64,000 nucleotides of DNA from Chthonobacter albigriseus (GCF_013839445.1 NZ_JACDIT010000001.1:1715935-1779934), one strand, 5' to 3'; shown: positions 36,466 to 46,057, counted from the first letter of the stretch. Notes: generated by a model from the sequence alone, not told the origin. Translations and numbers: made by a program.

Positions 36466-36923
36466 CGCCTGCCGCCGTCGACGCCAGCCGTCTTCGCATC
36501 ACCGCAGGGCGTCGGCCGGGGTCCCGGGTCGAGCGTCCGGTCGAAGCCGAGCGCGGTGGTCGCAGGACAACCCCAAGCGTGCCAACCTCGCCGTTTCAAT
36601 GCGCCCCCTTGTAGGGTAAAAGAGCGGCAGAAATTGCACCACTCACCTTAAACGCCAAGCGGAGAGCGCCACGAACGAAGTTCGGCCGGTTATGGCACGA
36701 CCTGCGTGATCTTTCCACACCCGGCAACCGGCTTTCAGACGGCATCGCAGTGCGAGTGCGAGACACCGCAAATCGTGCTAAATCCTCTGCCGTTCTGTTT
36801 CGGACCAGGGGTCGCTCGCTCCCGATCGCACCGGGGTGGCCCGATGGCTCCGAACCGATATCGCCGGTCCGCAGGTCCTTTTCCGGATCGCGCGTGCGGA
36901 CCGGTGCTGCGCTTGAGGTATTC
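36466..36923. other. Divergent intergenic region inside the exopolysaccharide locus
   Basis: 458 bp between the leftward glycosyltransferase group and the rightward flippase gene, with moderately AT-rich stretches. In-frame codons upstream of the flippase do not look like protein of that family. Promoters for both directions are expected here. I see no repeat or RNA gene. Confidence 0.5.
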
Positions 36924-38420
36924 GTGCCGCGGGACCCGCAAGATCAATACGGCAGTTCTGCCGCGACGCGCCAGGCGGTCATCCAGGGCGGGTTCATCAC
37001 GACGCTGGGACAGGTGGCCAAGGTGGTTCTCACCCTTGGCACGCAGGTTCTCCTCGCCCGCCTACTGATGCCCGAGGACTTCGGCATCATTGCCATGGTC
37101 GCGCCCGTCCTCGGCTTTCTACAGGTGATGGCCGAACTCGGCGTGCCCCAGATCATCGTGCAGTCCCCCAGCCTGCGCTACGGCGATCTGGAATCGCTGT
37201 TCTGGCGCAACATGAGGCTTGCACTGATCCTCGCCGTAGCGGCCCTGGCGCTGTCCCCGCTCGTCGCCATGCTCTACAGCGAACCGCGCGTGCTGCCCGT
37301 GATGATGGCCATGGCCTCCCTCATCCCGCTGCAGGCGGCGTCGGCGCCACTTTCCGCCCTCCTCAGCCGCGAGATGCGCTACGGCGTCCAGGCCATGGTG
37401 GAGATCGCCGCCCTTTTGCTGAACGGGGTCGTCACCGTGGCCGCAGCCCTTGCGGGGCTGGAATACTGGGCGCTCTTCTGCGGCCAGCTGGCGTCGTCGG
37501 TCGCAACTCTCACCATCTTCCTTCTGGTCTCGCGCTGGCGTCCCTCGCATCCCCGCCGCGGACTCGACGTCTCGCACATGGTCCGGGCCGGCAGCAACAT
37601 CACCACCGCCAACATGGCCGGCTTTCTCAACGTGACGCTGGACAATGTGTTGATCGGAACCGTATTGGGCGAGACGAGCCTCGGCCTCTACGACCGCGCC
37701 TGGAAGTTCGCCGTCCAGCCGCTCCAGATGATCATCATGCCGATCGGGCGGGTCGCCCTTCCCACCCTGTCGCGGCTGCACATCGAGAAGACCCGCTATC
37801 GCAATGCCGTGCGCCAGTTCCTGGAGATCCTGCTGATCATCAGCACGCCGGCGATGGTCTTCGGCGCCACCATGGCCGATCCGCTGATCGACTTCGTGCT
37901 CGGTCCCAACTGGGAGGACCTGGCGCCGGTCTTCGCCTTCGTCTGCTTCGGGGCGACGGTGTCGCCGGTCAACGCCATGATCTTCTGGCTCTTCATCAGC
38001 CAGGGCCGCACCGAGGAGCAGAAGCGCTGGGCCATCATCACCTCGGTGATCAACGTGTCGACCTACGTCTGCGGCCTCCCCTTCGGACTGGTCGGCGTCG
38101 CGTGCTTCTCCGCAACATCCAACTGGATCATCCAGGCTCCCCTGCTGTTCCGGACCGTGAGCGCCGCCGGACCGGTCAACTGGCGCGATCTGATGACCAC
38201 GATCACGCCCTTCCTGGTGGCCGCAGGCGTCGAAGCGGCATTCCTCCTGGCGGCCGGCCATCTTCGGCACGTTTCCGGCTTTCTCGATCTCGCCGCGCAC
38301 ACGGTCCTCGCCTACCTGGTGTTTTTCGGCACCGTGATGCTTTTTCCCACCGGTCGGGCCTCGCTTCTCAACCTCCTGTCCGTGGTCACCGAGCGGATCC
38401 GCAAGCCCGCGGCGGCTTGA
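36924..38420 (+). CDS. WzxC-like polysaccharide flippase (MOP superfamily)
   Basis: 498 residues with twelve to fourteen membrane helices. TTLGQVAKVVLTLGTQVLLARLLMPEDFGIIAMV is the classic N-terminal block of Wzx/WzxC flippases (given in part), followed by GETSLGLYDRAWKFAVQPLQ and PIGRVALPTLSRL, both typical of WzxC/MviN-type proteins. It moves undecaprenyl-linked repeat units across the inner membrane. GTG at 36924 has TGAGG 7 bp upstream and gives the usual family length; longer upstream reading is not supported. Confidence 0.9.
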   Translation: MPRDPQDQYGSSAATRQAVIQGGFITTLGQVAKVVLTLGTQVLLARLLMPEDFGIIAMVAPVLGFLQVMAELGVPQIIVQSPSLRYGDLESLFWRNMRLALILAVAALALSPLVAMLYSEPRVLPVMMAMASLIPLQAASAPLSALLSREMRYGVQAMVEIAALLLNGVVTVAAALAGLEYWALFCGQLASSVATLTIFLLVSRWRPSHPRRGLDVSHMVRAGSNITTANMAGFLNVTLDNVLIGTVLGETSLGLYDRAWKFAVQPLQMIIMPIGRVALPTLSRLHIEKTRYRNAVRQFLEILLIISTPAMVFGATMADPLIDFVLGPNWEDLAPVFAFVCFGATVSPVNAMIFWLFISQGRTEEQKRWAIITSVINVSTYVCGLPFGLVGVACFSATSNWIIQAPLLFRTVSAAGPVNWRDLMTTITPFLVAAGVEAAFLLAAGHLRHVSGFLDLAAHTVLAYLVFFGTVMLFPTGRASLLNLLSVVTERIRKPAAA

Positions 38421-38554
38421 CGCGCCGTCCGCCTGGTCATCCAGACGTCACACGGCAGACTCGCCTTTTCAGCTGGAACGTGCGAAGGTTGAGGCCTTGG
38501 GAATTCGTGCAATACGCATCATATTTCGAGTACTTTTCTTCTCGGGGTTATCCG

Positions 38555-38788
38555 ATGTTGGCCCTCAAGCTTCACCATGTACGCCTTCAGGAAATCACCA
38601 GCCGCCTCGCCGAAGTCGCCGAACGCTCACCCGACGCAGCCATGATCGCGGAAGCGGGCTGGCTCCTCGCCGAAGCCGACCAGGCTCTGGATCGTGTCCG
38701 GCAGGAACGCAGCCGTCTGCTCGGCTCTTCTGCAAACAACCCGACAAAACGTCGGCCGGCTTCGAAGGTCCGTGTGGTCGCGGTTTGA
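38555..38788 (+). CDS. Small helical protein of unknown function
   Basis: 77 residues beginning MLALKLHHVRLQEITSRLAEV, strongly helical and charged (RSPDAAMIAEAGWLLAEADQALDRVRQ), with a basic C-terminus. No family recognised and no strong ribosome-binding site. It lies between the flippase and a convergent glycosyltransferase whose stop is 8 bp beyond its own. It may be a real small gene or a chance frame; coding is supported mainly by its position and amphipathic composition. Confidence 0.45.
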   Translation: MLALKLHHVRLQEITSRLAEVAERSPDAAMIAEAGWLLAEADQALDRVRQERSRLLGSSANNPTKRRPASKVRVVAV

Positions 38789-38795
38789 GGTAGGC

Positions 38796-39818
38796 TCAGC
38801 GGCGGTCTGCGGCATCCCGAACGATGGACCAGAAGCGGGCGGCGGATGGCCCCCACCGGAAACCGTCGACGCGCAGGCGGCCGGCGGCCACCAGCCGCTC
38901 CCGCTCGGCGTTGTCGAGAACCGCTCGATCGAGTGCCCCCGCGATCGCCTCCACATCGGTCGGATCGACGACGAGCGCCGCGTCTCCGGCCACTTCCGGC
39001 AGGGCCGACACGGCCGAGGTGACGATCGGGACGTCGGAGGCGAAAGCCTCCAGGATGGGAAGGCCGAAGCCCTCATAGAGCGAGACGAAAGCCACGGCCT
39101 CGGCCCCGCGATAGAGCTTCGGCATCTCGGCGTCCGGGATACGGCCGAGAAATCGAAGATTATCCTCCACGCCAAGCCGTCGCGCGATCGCCAGGAGCGC
39201 CGCGTCGGGCTTGCCCGTCAGCGCAAGAAACACGCCCTCGCGCGGCAATCCGGACCGGGCATAGGCCTCCACCAGCCGGGCGAGGTTCTTGTAGCCGCGG
39301 TGATTGCCCGGATAGAGCACGTAGCGATAGCCCGGCGCCGCGGCTTCGACGTTGGCGAGGAACCGATCGTCCACGCCGTTGAGAACAACGTGAACGCGGT
39401 CTTCCGGGACGCCGGACCAGGCCAGGAACTCGTCTCGCGTGAAGGCCGACACGCAGACGATGGACCGACAGCGCCGGTAGAGCGGCCGATAGACCGCGTT
39501 GTAGTAGGCGCGCCGCTTGGCATCGTAATAGTGGAGGTGCGTCAGGTCGTGCACGGTGACGATCGACGGCAGGGGGCTGTAGGCCGGCGGCACGAACCCG
39601 GGGTTCCAGAACACGCCGCCGTCCCGTGCCGCACCGGCCAGGGCCATCGCGAGCGTGAGCGGCGCGAACGGATCGGCCATGCCGCCGCGCGCCGGGAGCG
39701 GGACGACCTTCGCCCACGCCGGGGCGTGCTCGATCATCGCCTGCATCACCGAGCCGATGCCGGTCATCGCCGGCCAGCGAAGGTCCGCGTGGACGGTGAC
39801 CGCGCCCGGATCCGGCAT
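38796..39818 (-). CDS. Glycosyltransferase family 4/1 (GT-B fold, mannosyltransferase-like)
   Basis: 340 residues. VTVHDLTHLHYYDAKRRAYYN and VCVSAFTRDEFLAWSGVPEDRV are the N-terminal GT4 pattern; YVLYPGNHRGYKNLARLVEAY and VAFVSLYEGFGLPILEAFA form the donor-binding half with the E-x7-E motif (EGFGLPILE). It most resembles mannosyl-type GT4 enzymes of exopolysaccharide loci. Its start overlaps the stop of the previous glycosyltransferase by one base (TGATG), so it is translationally coupled to it. Confidence 0.9.
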   Translation of the reverse strand: MPDPGAVTVHADLRWPAMTGIGSVMQAMIEHAPAWAKVVPLPARGGMADPFAPLTLAMALAGAARDGGVFWNPGFVPPAYSPLPSIVTVHDLTHLHYYDAKRRAYYNAVYRPLYRRCRSIVCVSAFTRDEFLAWSGVPEDRVHVVLNGVDDRFLANVEAAAPGYRYVLYPGNHRGYKNLARLVEAYARSGLPREGVFLALTGKPDAALLAIARRLGVEDNLRFLGRIPDAEMPKLYRGAEAVAFVSLYEGFGLPILEAFASDVPIVTSAVSALPEVAGDAALVVDPTDVEAIAGALDRAVLDNAERERLVAAGRLRVDGFRWGPSAARFWSIVRDAADRR

Positions 39819-40678
39819 CAGCGCTCGCCCGGCTTGTCGACGGAGTCGGCGAAACCCAGCAGCCGGCCGAGCCCCGCGACGAAGGCGTAGCGCGCCCGTG
39901 GGATGTCGAGCCGGGCCAGCGAAACGGCGGCGCGGGCGAAGGAACGGCCGGACAGGTAGCAGGCGAAGCCGAAGGGATAGCCGTTCAGCCGCAAGACGCG
40001 CCCGAGTCCGCGGTTGTAGAGCCGGCCCCGCGCCAGCGCGGCGGCGGTGTAGTCCCGCGTCGGATCGTCGTGGTGCACCTGGACGGCGGGGTCGTAGTGG
40101 ACCCGCGCGCCGGCCTTCAGGACGCGGAGCAGGAAATCGACCTCCTCGCCGGCTCCCCAGCGCGTTCCGGCGCCAACACCGAGGGTTTCGTCGAACTTGC
40201 CCGCGGCCACCATGGCGTCCCGGCGCAGGAAGATCGTGTAGGAGGTTGCTGAACTCCAGATGTTGCTGCGGTCCACCCGGTGGGCCGACGTCGCCCAGCG
40301 CCCTTGGGACGGCGCACCGGAATCATCGACGCTCATCCCGCAGAGCCCGCCAAGGCCCGCATCCTCGCGGAAGGCCTTCGCCACGCGCTCCAGGAGATCG
40401 GCAGGATACCGGCAGTCGTCGTCCGGAAAGGCGACGAGATCGCCATCCACATGGTCGAGACCGACGTTGCGCGCCTTCGACAGCCCCTTGGCCGACCGGA
40501 TATGCTTGACGTCGAACGCACCCGCAAAGCGGCGGAGAACTTCGCCGACCCGGTCGTCGGGGTTCTGGTCGATGACGATGACCTCGAAGGACCGGTGGGT
40601 CTGCTTCCGGAGGGACTCGAACAGCAGTTCGAGTTCGCTGCTGCGTCCGTAGGTGGCGGTGACGAGACTGAACTTCAT
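39818..40678 (-). CDS. Glycosyltransferase family 2 protein
   Basis: 286 residues. MKFSLVTATYGRSSELELLF opens the GT-A fold; VIVIDQNPDDRVGEV, KGLSKARNVGLDHVDGD and the metal motif AFPDDDCRYP follow, and WGAGEEVDFLLRVLKAG holds the catalytic acid. A hydrophobic or amphipathic C-terminal stretch suggests membrane association. It is the middle gene of a leftward three-gene glycosyltransferase group. Confidence 0.9.
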   Translation of the reverse strand: MKFSLVTATYGRSSELELLFESLRKQTHRSFEVIVIDQNPDDRVGEVLRRFAGAFDVKHIRSAKGLSKARNVGLDHVDGDLVAFPDDDCRYPADLLERVAKAFREDAGLGGLCGMSVDDSGAPSQGRWATSAHRVDRSNIWSSATSYTIFLRRDAMVAAGKFDETLGVGAGTRWGAGEEVDFLLRVLKAGARVHYDPAVQVHHDDPTRDYTAAALARGRLYNRGLGRVLRLNGYPFGFACYLSGRSFARAAVSLARLDIPRARYAFVAGLGRLLGFADSVDKPGER

Positions 40679-40722
40679 GGCCTCTCATCGCACGGCCGGA
40701 CCGGCCGCGAAAGCGGCGGGTC

Positions 40723-41640
40723 TCAACGGGCCTTGGGAGGCCGTTCCAGGCTCTGGAACTCCACCCCGTGGGAGAAGTCGCCGGGCTGCTGGTCGCCGAG
40801 CCACGCGAGCGTCAGCGGATGCCCGATCGCGCCCTCCACCCCCGGCTGCCGGACGACCGGCATGCGGTACTTGCTGGCGAAGCGGAGCAGGCTCTCCAGA
40901 TGCTTGCGGCCGGCGAAGCTGAACGGGCTCGCCGCGCTGGCGCGCTGGTGATCGTGCACCAGTTTGGCGCCCGGAACGCATACGACCCGGTAGCCGCCGT
41001 GCCAGACGCGGGCGCAGAGGTCGACGTCCTCCATGTAGAGGAAGTAGCCGACGTCCATTTCGCCGATCTTCTCGAACACGTCGCGGCGGACGATGAAGCC
41101 GCTGCCCATCACCCACTCGGCATCGAACACGCGGTTGTAGGTCCACATGTCGCGCATCAGGTGGCGATCGAGCCGACGCTTCATAAGCGCGCCGAGCAGG
41201 CGCGACCGGCGCGCCGCCACGTCGAGCAACGAATAGAACCGCCGCGCGGAATACTGGCGCGTGCCATCCGGATTGACGAGTTCGAAGCCGGCGAGGCCGA
41301 TGGTGTAGTTGCTGCGCATCACGCCGAGGAGGCGGCTGACGCTGTCATCTTCGAAATAGGTGTCCGGATTGAGCACCAGAATGTGCCCGGCATGCCCGAG
41401 TTCCGCGCCCGCGTTGACCCCTGCGCCGAAGCCGTCGTTCACATCGCGCGCCAGCGTCCGGCAGTCCGGCAGCGCCGCGGCGATCGCGTCCGCCGAGCCG
41501 TCCCCGGAGTTGTTGTCGACGATGACGACCTGTGAAGGGGCGATGTCGCAATGCTGCAGCACGGACTTGACGCATCGGATGGTCAGGTCCGGTGTCCGGA
41601 AGTTGACGACGACGATATCCAAATTGCCACGCGGCTCCAT
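40723..41640 (-). CDS. Glycosyltransferase family 2 protein (rhamnosyltransferase-like)
   Basis: 305 residues. LDIVVVNFRTPDLTIRCVKSV, VVIVDNNSGDGSADAI, NDGFGAGVNAGAEL, LVLNPDTYFEDDS and the acceptor-site MGSGFIVRRDVFEKIG...FLYMEDVDLCARVW pattern place it with WbbL-type rhamnosyltransferases. It leads the leftward group of three glycosyltransferases, whose promoter should be in the AT-rich region just upstream. The acceptor is unknown. Confidence 0.9.
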   Translation of the reverse strand: MEPRGNLDIVVVNFRTPDLTIRCVKSVLQHCDIAPSQVVIVDNNSGDGSADAIAAALPDCRTLARDVNDGFGAGVNAGAELGHAGHILVLNPDTYFEDDSVSRLLGVMRSNYTIGLAGFELVNPDGTRQYSARRFYSLLDVAARRSRLLGALMKRRLDRHLMRDMWTYNRVFDAEWVMGSGFIVRRDVFEKIGEMDVGYFLYMEDVDLCARVWHGGYRVVCVPGAKLVHDHQRASAASPFSFAGRKHLESLLRFASKYRMPVVRQPGVEGAIGHPLTLAWLGDQQPGDFSHGVEFQSLERPPKAR

Positions 41641-42008
41641 AACGGCGCCCCTGTCGCTATCAGTGCATATTCAACGAAAAAACACGGTGCATTTTAACTC
41701 AAGTCTGTATCGTCCAGAATGCACCCGCTGTCGTAGCCCAATGAGCTTGTCCTGAAAACCTGAAACCACACCGGCGCGCACTCCTTTGTGGGGATTGTTG
41801 CAATCGCGCACCGGCTCAGAAATCGAATTGCCCGACAGAATCAGGCCAGATTTCGCAATCCGCGACACCATACTGCAGCAGCTTCCCCGTCTCTACAAGA
41901 AGCTGCAACCCCTTCCAAGGGTTCCGGTTCCCGATGAATAACAACGAGGTTAACCGTTGGCTCGGCGGCTATCGGCCGGGTCGGCGACATTCCGGCCGCG
42001 CTCCTGCC
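41641..42008. other. AT-rich non-coding region between exopolysaccharide and TRAP loci
   Basis: About 370 bp with no convincing ORF and clearly lower GC than the surroundings. The glycosyltransferase operon to the left must have its promoter here (AT-rich stretch near 41675-41710). The right end borders the dctP terminator. I see no RNA gene or insertion sequence remnant. Confidence 0.5.
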
Positions 42009-42041
42009 AAAAATAAAACCCCACCGGCCGGGCCGGTGGGG
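42009..42041 (-). terminator. Rho-independent terminator of the TRAP transporter operon
   Basis: Perfect 10-bp stem CCCCACCGGC / GCCGGTGGGG with a CGG loop, followed on the minus strand by TTTTATTTTT. It lies 28 bp beyond the dctP stop and is the clearest terminator in the window. Confidence 0.92.
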
Positions 42042-42068
42042 AGCTTCCACCCAGGGTCGATCGCGTTG

Positions 42069-43157
42069 TCAGCGGTAGGGGTAACCCGCCTTCTCCATCA
42101 CCGCGGAATAATCCTTGAAGATCTGGACCACGCGTGCGGACCGCGGGCTTGACGCCGCGATCTCGTCCCAGAACTGCTCGGCGTCCTTTTCCACCTGCTC
42201 CCACTCCTCGCGCGGGATGGAGGTGAGCTCCATCTTCTTGCCGGTGACGCGCAGGTTCGCCTCGCCGCCCCAGTACCAGACCTGGCGATAGTAGTGCGAC
42301 TGGTCGATGGTGGACAGGAACAGCTGCTTCAGGTGCGGCGGCACCTTTTCCCAGCTCGCCGTGTTGGCGAAATACGAGCCGCACCAGGCGCCGCAGACGT
42401 TGTTGGTGAGCGCATAGTTGCAGACGTCGGCCCAGCCCACTTCATAGGCCTCGGTGAAGCCGCACCAGGCCACGCCGTCGAGCTGACCGGTCTGGATCGC
42501 GACCTCCACGTCGTCCCAGGGGACGGTCACCGGGATCAGGCCGTAGCGCGACAGGAACTTGCCGGCGGTCGGCACGCCGAACACGCGCTTGCCGTTCATA
42601 TCGGCCAGCGACTTGATCGGCTCCTTGGTGAAGATGTGCAGCGGATCCCAGGCGCCGGCCGAAAGCCACTCGACACCGTCCACCTCGCTGTAGGCTTCCT
42701 TCCAGATCTCGTTCAGGCCGTAGCGGCTGAACAGCACCGGCAGGTCGAGGCTGTAGCGGCAGGAGAAGGGGAAGTAGCCGCCGAACACGGCGATATCCAC
42801 CGGCGAAGCCATGGTCGCGTCGTCCGACTGGACCGCGTCGATCGTTCCGTTCTGCAGGGCGCGGAACAGCTCGGCCGTCGGCACCAGCTGGTCGGCGTAG
42901 TAGAGCTCGATCTCCATCTCGCCCTTGGCCGCGGCGTTGAACGCCTCGATCTGCGGCTTGATCACATGCGCCCCCAGCGGAGCGCCGGAATAGGTCTGCA
43001 GGCGCCAGCGGATGGGAGCCTGCGCGTGCACCGCGGGAGCCGCGAGCGTCGAGCCCGCGGCAAGGGCCGCGCCGCCGAGACCCGCGTTCTTCAGGAACTG
43101 GCGACGGCTGTCGACGATCGGCTCCGAAGACGGCTTTTTCTGAGAAGTGTCGGACAT
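42069..43157 (-). CDS. dctP: TRAP transporter substrate-binding protein (DctP family)
   Basis: 362 residues. The N-terminus is a Tat-type signal, SRRQFLKNAG followed by an Ala-rich hydrophobic stretch and cleavage near AVHAQA, so the protein is exported folded. The mature part has RWRLQTYSGAPLGAHVI, FRALQNGTIDAVQSDDA and LADMNGKRVFGVPTAGKFL, the ligand-contact region of DctP/TakP-type proteins. TakP-like members bind 2-oxo acids as dimers; the ligand here is not known. It is last in the dctQ-dctM-dctP operon. Confidence 0.92.
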   Translation of the reverse strand: MSDTSQKKPSSEPIVDSRRQFLKNAGLGGAALAAGSTLAAPAVHAQAPIRWRLQTYSGAPLGAHVIKPQIEAFNAAAKGEMEIELYYADQLVPTAELFRALQNGTIDAVQSDDATMASPVDIAVFGGYFPFSCRYSLDLPVLFSRYGLNEIWKEAYSEVDGVEWLSAGAWDPLHIFTKEPIKSLADMNGKRVFGVPTAGKFLSRYGLIPVTVPWDDVEVAIQTGQLDGVAWCGFTEAYEVGWADVCNYALTNNVCGAWCGSYFANTASWEKVPPHLKQLFLSTIDQSHYYRQVWYWGGEANLRVTGKKMELTSIPREEWEQVEKDAEQFWDEIAASSPRSARVVQIFKDYSAVMEKAGYPYR

Positions 43158-43230
43158 TGGTTTTGTTCTCCGTCTGTTGTTTCTGTTTTTCTCCGGCCTC
43201 TGCGGGCCGGTTGCCGGATGAAGCCGGAAA

Positions 43231-44553
43231 TCACTTTCCGTAGACGAGGTTGGGCAGCCAGAGGGCGATCTGCGGAAAGATCATCAGGAGGATGATCGTC
43301 GCGACCATCATGATCACGAAGGGGATGATAGACGCGTAGATGTCCATCAGCGTGATCTCCTTCGGAGCCATGGCCCGCATCAGGAAAAGATTGTAGCCGA
43401 ACGGCGGGGTGATGTAGGCGATCTGGCAGGTGATCGTGTAGAGCACGCCGAACCAGATCAGGTCGAACCCAAGGAGTTTGACCAGCGGCACATAGAGCGG
43501 TGCCACGATGACCAGCATCGCCGTATCGTCCAGGAACATGCCCATCACGATGAACGACGCCATCATCATGATCAGCACCTGCCAGGGCGTCAGCTCCCAG
43601 TTTGTGATGAACAGCGACTCGATCGCCCGCGCCGCGCCGATGCCGTCGAAGATCGCCCCGAAGGCGAGCGCCGCCAGGATCAGCCACATGAACATGCAGG
43701 AGATGGCGAGCGTCTTCTTCGACGTCTCCTTGATCAGGTGCCAGTTCAGCCGGCCCTTGGCGAAGGCCGCGAGCGTCGCCCCGGTCGCGCCGATCGCCGA
43801 GCTCTCCACCAGACTGGTGTAGCCCATCACGAACAGGCCCATCATCGTGAAGAAGATGACGAAGGGAATGACGCCGGCCCGGAACAGCTTCAGCTTCTCG
43901 CCGAGCGGCAAGTCGAGCTCCTCGTCCTTCACCGTCGGTGCCAGCGACGGGTTGAGGCGGCAGCGGACGATCACATAGAGGGCGAAGATCGTCGCCATCA
44001 GCAGCCCCGGCACCAGTCCTGCCAGCCAGAGTTGCCCGACCGGCGCGCGCGCGATCATGCCGTAGAGCACCAGCACGACGCTCGGCGGGATCAGGATGCC
44101 GAGCGAGGAACCGCCCTGGATCACGCCGGTGATCAGCACCTTGTCGTAGCCGCGTTTCAGCATCTCCGGCAGTGCGATGGTCGCCCCGATCGCCATGCCC
44201 GCGACCGACAGGCCGTTCATCGCCGAAATGACCACCATCAGTACGATCGTGCCGATCGCAAGCCCGCCGCGCAGCCGGCCGAACCAGACGTGGAACGCCC
44301 GGTAGAGATCCTCCGCGATCCCGGCCTCCGACAGGATGTAGCCCATGTAGATGAACAGGGGCAGCGTCAGCATCGGGAACCAGTTGAACAGCTTCAACGT
44401 GGCATTGAACGGCATTTCCACGGCGCCCTGGCCGTAGAGAAGCAGCGCCGCGCCCGCCGCGACGAAGCCGATGGCGCCGAACACCCGCTGCCCGGTCAGA
44501 AGCATCACCGACATGGTCGCGAACATCAGGATGGCGATGAGTTCGTAGCTCAT
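43231..44553 (-). CDS. dctM: TRAP transporter large permease (DctM family)
   Basis: 440 residues and about twelve transmembrane helices. Motifs of the ion-transporter superfamily are seen in FNWFPMLTLPLFIYMGYILSEAG (given in short), AMNGLSVAGMAIGATIALPEM, GSSLGILIPPSVVLVLYG and MFLDDTAMLVIVAPLYVPL. The protein moves substrate with Na+ from the binding protein into the cell. ATG at 44553 overlaps the dctQ stop (ATGA), so both subunits are coupled. Confidence 0.94.
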   Translation of the reverse strand: MSYELIAILMFATMSVMLLTGQRVFGAIGFVAAGAALLLYGQGAVEMPFNATLKLFNWFPMLTLPLFIYMGYILSEAGIAEDLYRAFHVWFGRLRGGLAIGTIVLMVVISAMNGLSVAGMAIGATIALPEMLKRGYDKVLITGVIQGGSSLGILIPPSVVLVLYGMIARAPVGQLWLAGLVPGLLMATIFALYVIVRCRLNPSLAPTVKDEELDLPLGEKLKLFRAGVIPFVIFFTMMGLFVMGYTSLVESSAIGATGATLAAFAKGRLNWHLIKETSKKTLAISCMFMWLILAALAFGAIFDGIGAARAIESLFITNWELTPWQVLIMMMASFIVMGMFLDDTAMLVIVAPLYVPLVKLLGFDLIWFGVLYTITCQIAYITPPFGYNLFLMRAMAPKEITLMDIYASIIPFVIMMVATIILLMIFPQIALWLPNLVYGK

Positions 44554-45062
44554 GTCGCATCCACCCCGCGGATCGTGGCGATGTGCTTGAAGATCAGCGA
44601 GAAGGTCTGGAGGATCATCAGGATCAGGCAGGCGACCAGCAGCGCCTTGATGGGGATCATCGAGGGGTTCCACATCGAGAAGCGGCGCTCGCCGGTCTGG
44701 ATCGCGTACTGCAGGCTGGAGATCGAGCCGATCGTCATCACCACCAGATAGAACAGCAGGCAGCCCGAGGTGATCAGGTCCATGATCGCCTTGCCGCGCG
44801 TCGAAAGGTGCTGGTAGATCAGGTCCATCCGGACGTGATCGTCGTTCTTCAGCGTCATCGCCCCGCCGAGGAAGAAGTAGGCGAGCAGCGTGAACTGCGC
44901 GACCTCCACGCACCAGTGAAGCGGGATGTCGAGCGCGTTGCGCGTGATGGCGTCCAGGAGCAGGACGCCGATCATGAGGAACACGAGCGTCATCGCGAAG
45001 ATGCCGACGTAGTCGGACAGGCGGTCGACGATCCTCACGTATGATCTGATTGCTGCCGGCAT
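44550..45062 (-). CDS. dctQ: TRAP transporter small permease (DctQ family)
   Basis: 170 residues with four membrane helices. The family feature, an amphipathic stretch after helix two with DIPLHWCVEVAQFTLLAYFFLGGAM followed by DDHVRMDLIYQHLS, is present. It assists DctM assembly. It is the first gene of the transporter operon and starts about 55 bp from the end of the deoR gene, in the same direction, so the repressor may be cotranscribed. Confidence 0.92.
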   Translation of the reverse strand: MPAAIRSYVRIVDRLSDYVGIFAMTLVFLMIGVLLLDAITRNALDIPLHWCVEVAQFTLLAYFFLGGAMTLKNDDHVRMDLIYQHLSTRGKAIMDLITSGCLLFYLVVMTIGSISSLQYAIQTGERRFSMWNPSMIPIKALLVACLILMILQTFSLIFKHIATIRGVDAT

Positions 45063-45116
45063 CAGCGGGACTGCCCTCCAGGTATGAATTCGGCCGGAGC
45101 CCAGGCGGGCCGGCGC

Positions 45117-45872
45117 CTATCTGATCTCGACCCCCGCGGCTGCGAGCGCGGTCGCGTGCGCCTGGTCCGGCGCGCCGTCGGTGACCACCACGTCGACCTC
45201 CTCAAGCCGGCAGACGCGGAAGGCCGCCTTCCGGCCGAACTTGGTCAGGTTGGCGGCGACGAAGACGTTGCGCGCGTGGCCGATCATGGCGCGCGCCACC
45301 TGGGCTTCGTCGAAGTTGGAGTCCATCGCCCCGACGGCGGGGTCGATCGCCGCGACGGTCAGGATGGCGTGGTCGGCCTGGAACTCCTGGATCTGGTCGA
45401 GCACCAGCGGTCCAACCGTCTGTCCGTTGTCGTTGCCGTAGGCGCCACCCAGCAGGTAGACGGTGGTCCCGGCCTGCGACGCGCCGAAGACCTGCGCGAT
45501 CGCGACCGAATTGGTGATCACGGTCAGCCGCTCGACGCCGCTGAGCGCCTCCGCGCAGGCGAGCGTGGTTGATCCGGTGTCGATGAAGACCGTGTCGCCC
45601 GGCTCTACCAGCCGCAGCATCTTGGCCGCGATGGTCCGCTTGGCCTGGGCGTTCTCCGCCATGCGCTCCTGGAAGCTGCCTTCCGCGTGCAGCCTTAGCC
45701 GCTTGGCGCCGCCGTGCACCTTCTGCAGCAGCCCGCCCTCGGCGAGTTGCCCGAGATCCCGACGGATCGTTTCGACGGATACGTCGAAGGTATGGGCGAG
45801 GGCGTCGACCGACATCTGGCCCTTGTGCCAGATGATCTCCGCAATCCGAGCCTGTCGCTGCCTCGGCCTCAT
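45117..45872 (-). CDS. DeoR/GlpR-family transcriptional regulator
   Basis: 251 residues. The N-terminal winged helix has RQARIAEIIWHKGQMSVDALAHTFDVSVETIRRDLGQL, the DeoR signature (given in part), then LLQKVHGGA. The sensor half has TVFIDTGSTTLACAEAL, TVITNSVAIAQ and LGG, typical of DeoRC domains that bind phosphorylated sugars or polyols. It sits between the TRAP operon and the divergent oxidoreductase/kinase operon and probably represses one or both, released by a phosphorylated intermediate made by the kinase. Confidence 0.92.
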   Translation of the reverse strand: MRPRQRQARIAEIIWHKGQMSVDALAHTFDVSVETIRRDLGQLAEGGLLQKVHGGAKRLRLHAEGSFQERMAENAQAKRTIAAKMLRLVEPGDTVFIDTGSTTLACAEALSGVERLTVITNSVAIAQVFGASQAGTTVYLLGGAYGNDNGQTVGPLVLDQIQEFQADHAILTVAAIDPAVGAMDSNFDEAQVARAMIGHARNVFVAANLTKFGRKAAFRVCRLEEVDVVVTDGAPDQAHATALAAAGVEIR

Positions 45873-46057
45873 GAAAACTCCCCGATCCCGGCCAGTAGGG
45901 CATTGGTAAATGCCCGTGTCAAGGCTAAGCCACACCTCGAAATTGACGGTACGGGCAGGATATGGCCCCGTTATTGACCGAACGGGCAAGTTGTGCCATC
46001 ACCGGGCTGACGGAGTCGCGTAGCCGACACGGGGTCCGTCGGGAGATCGAACCGGCC

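Noticed and set aside
41641-42008. Possible RNA gene in the AT-rich space before the TRAP operon
   Set aside because: Only short inverted stretches, with no consistent stem set or known riboswitch pattern; simplest reading is a promoter region.
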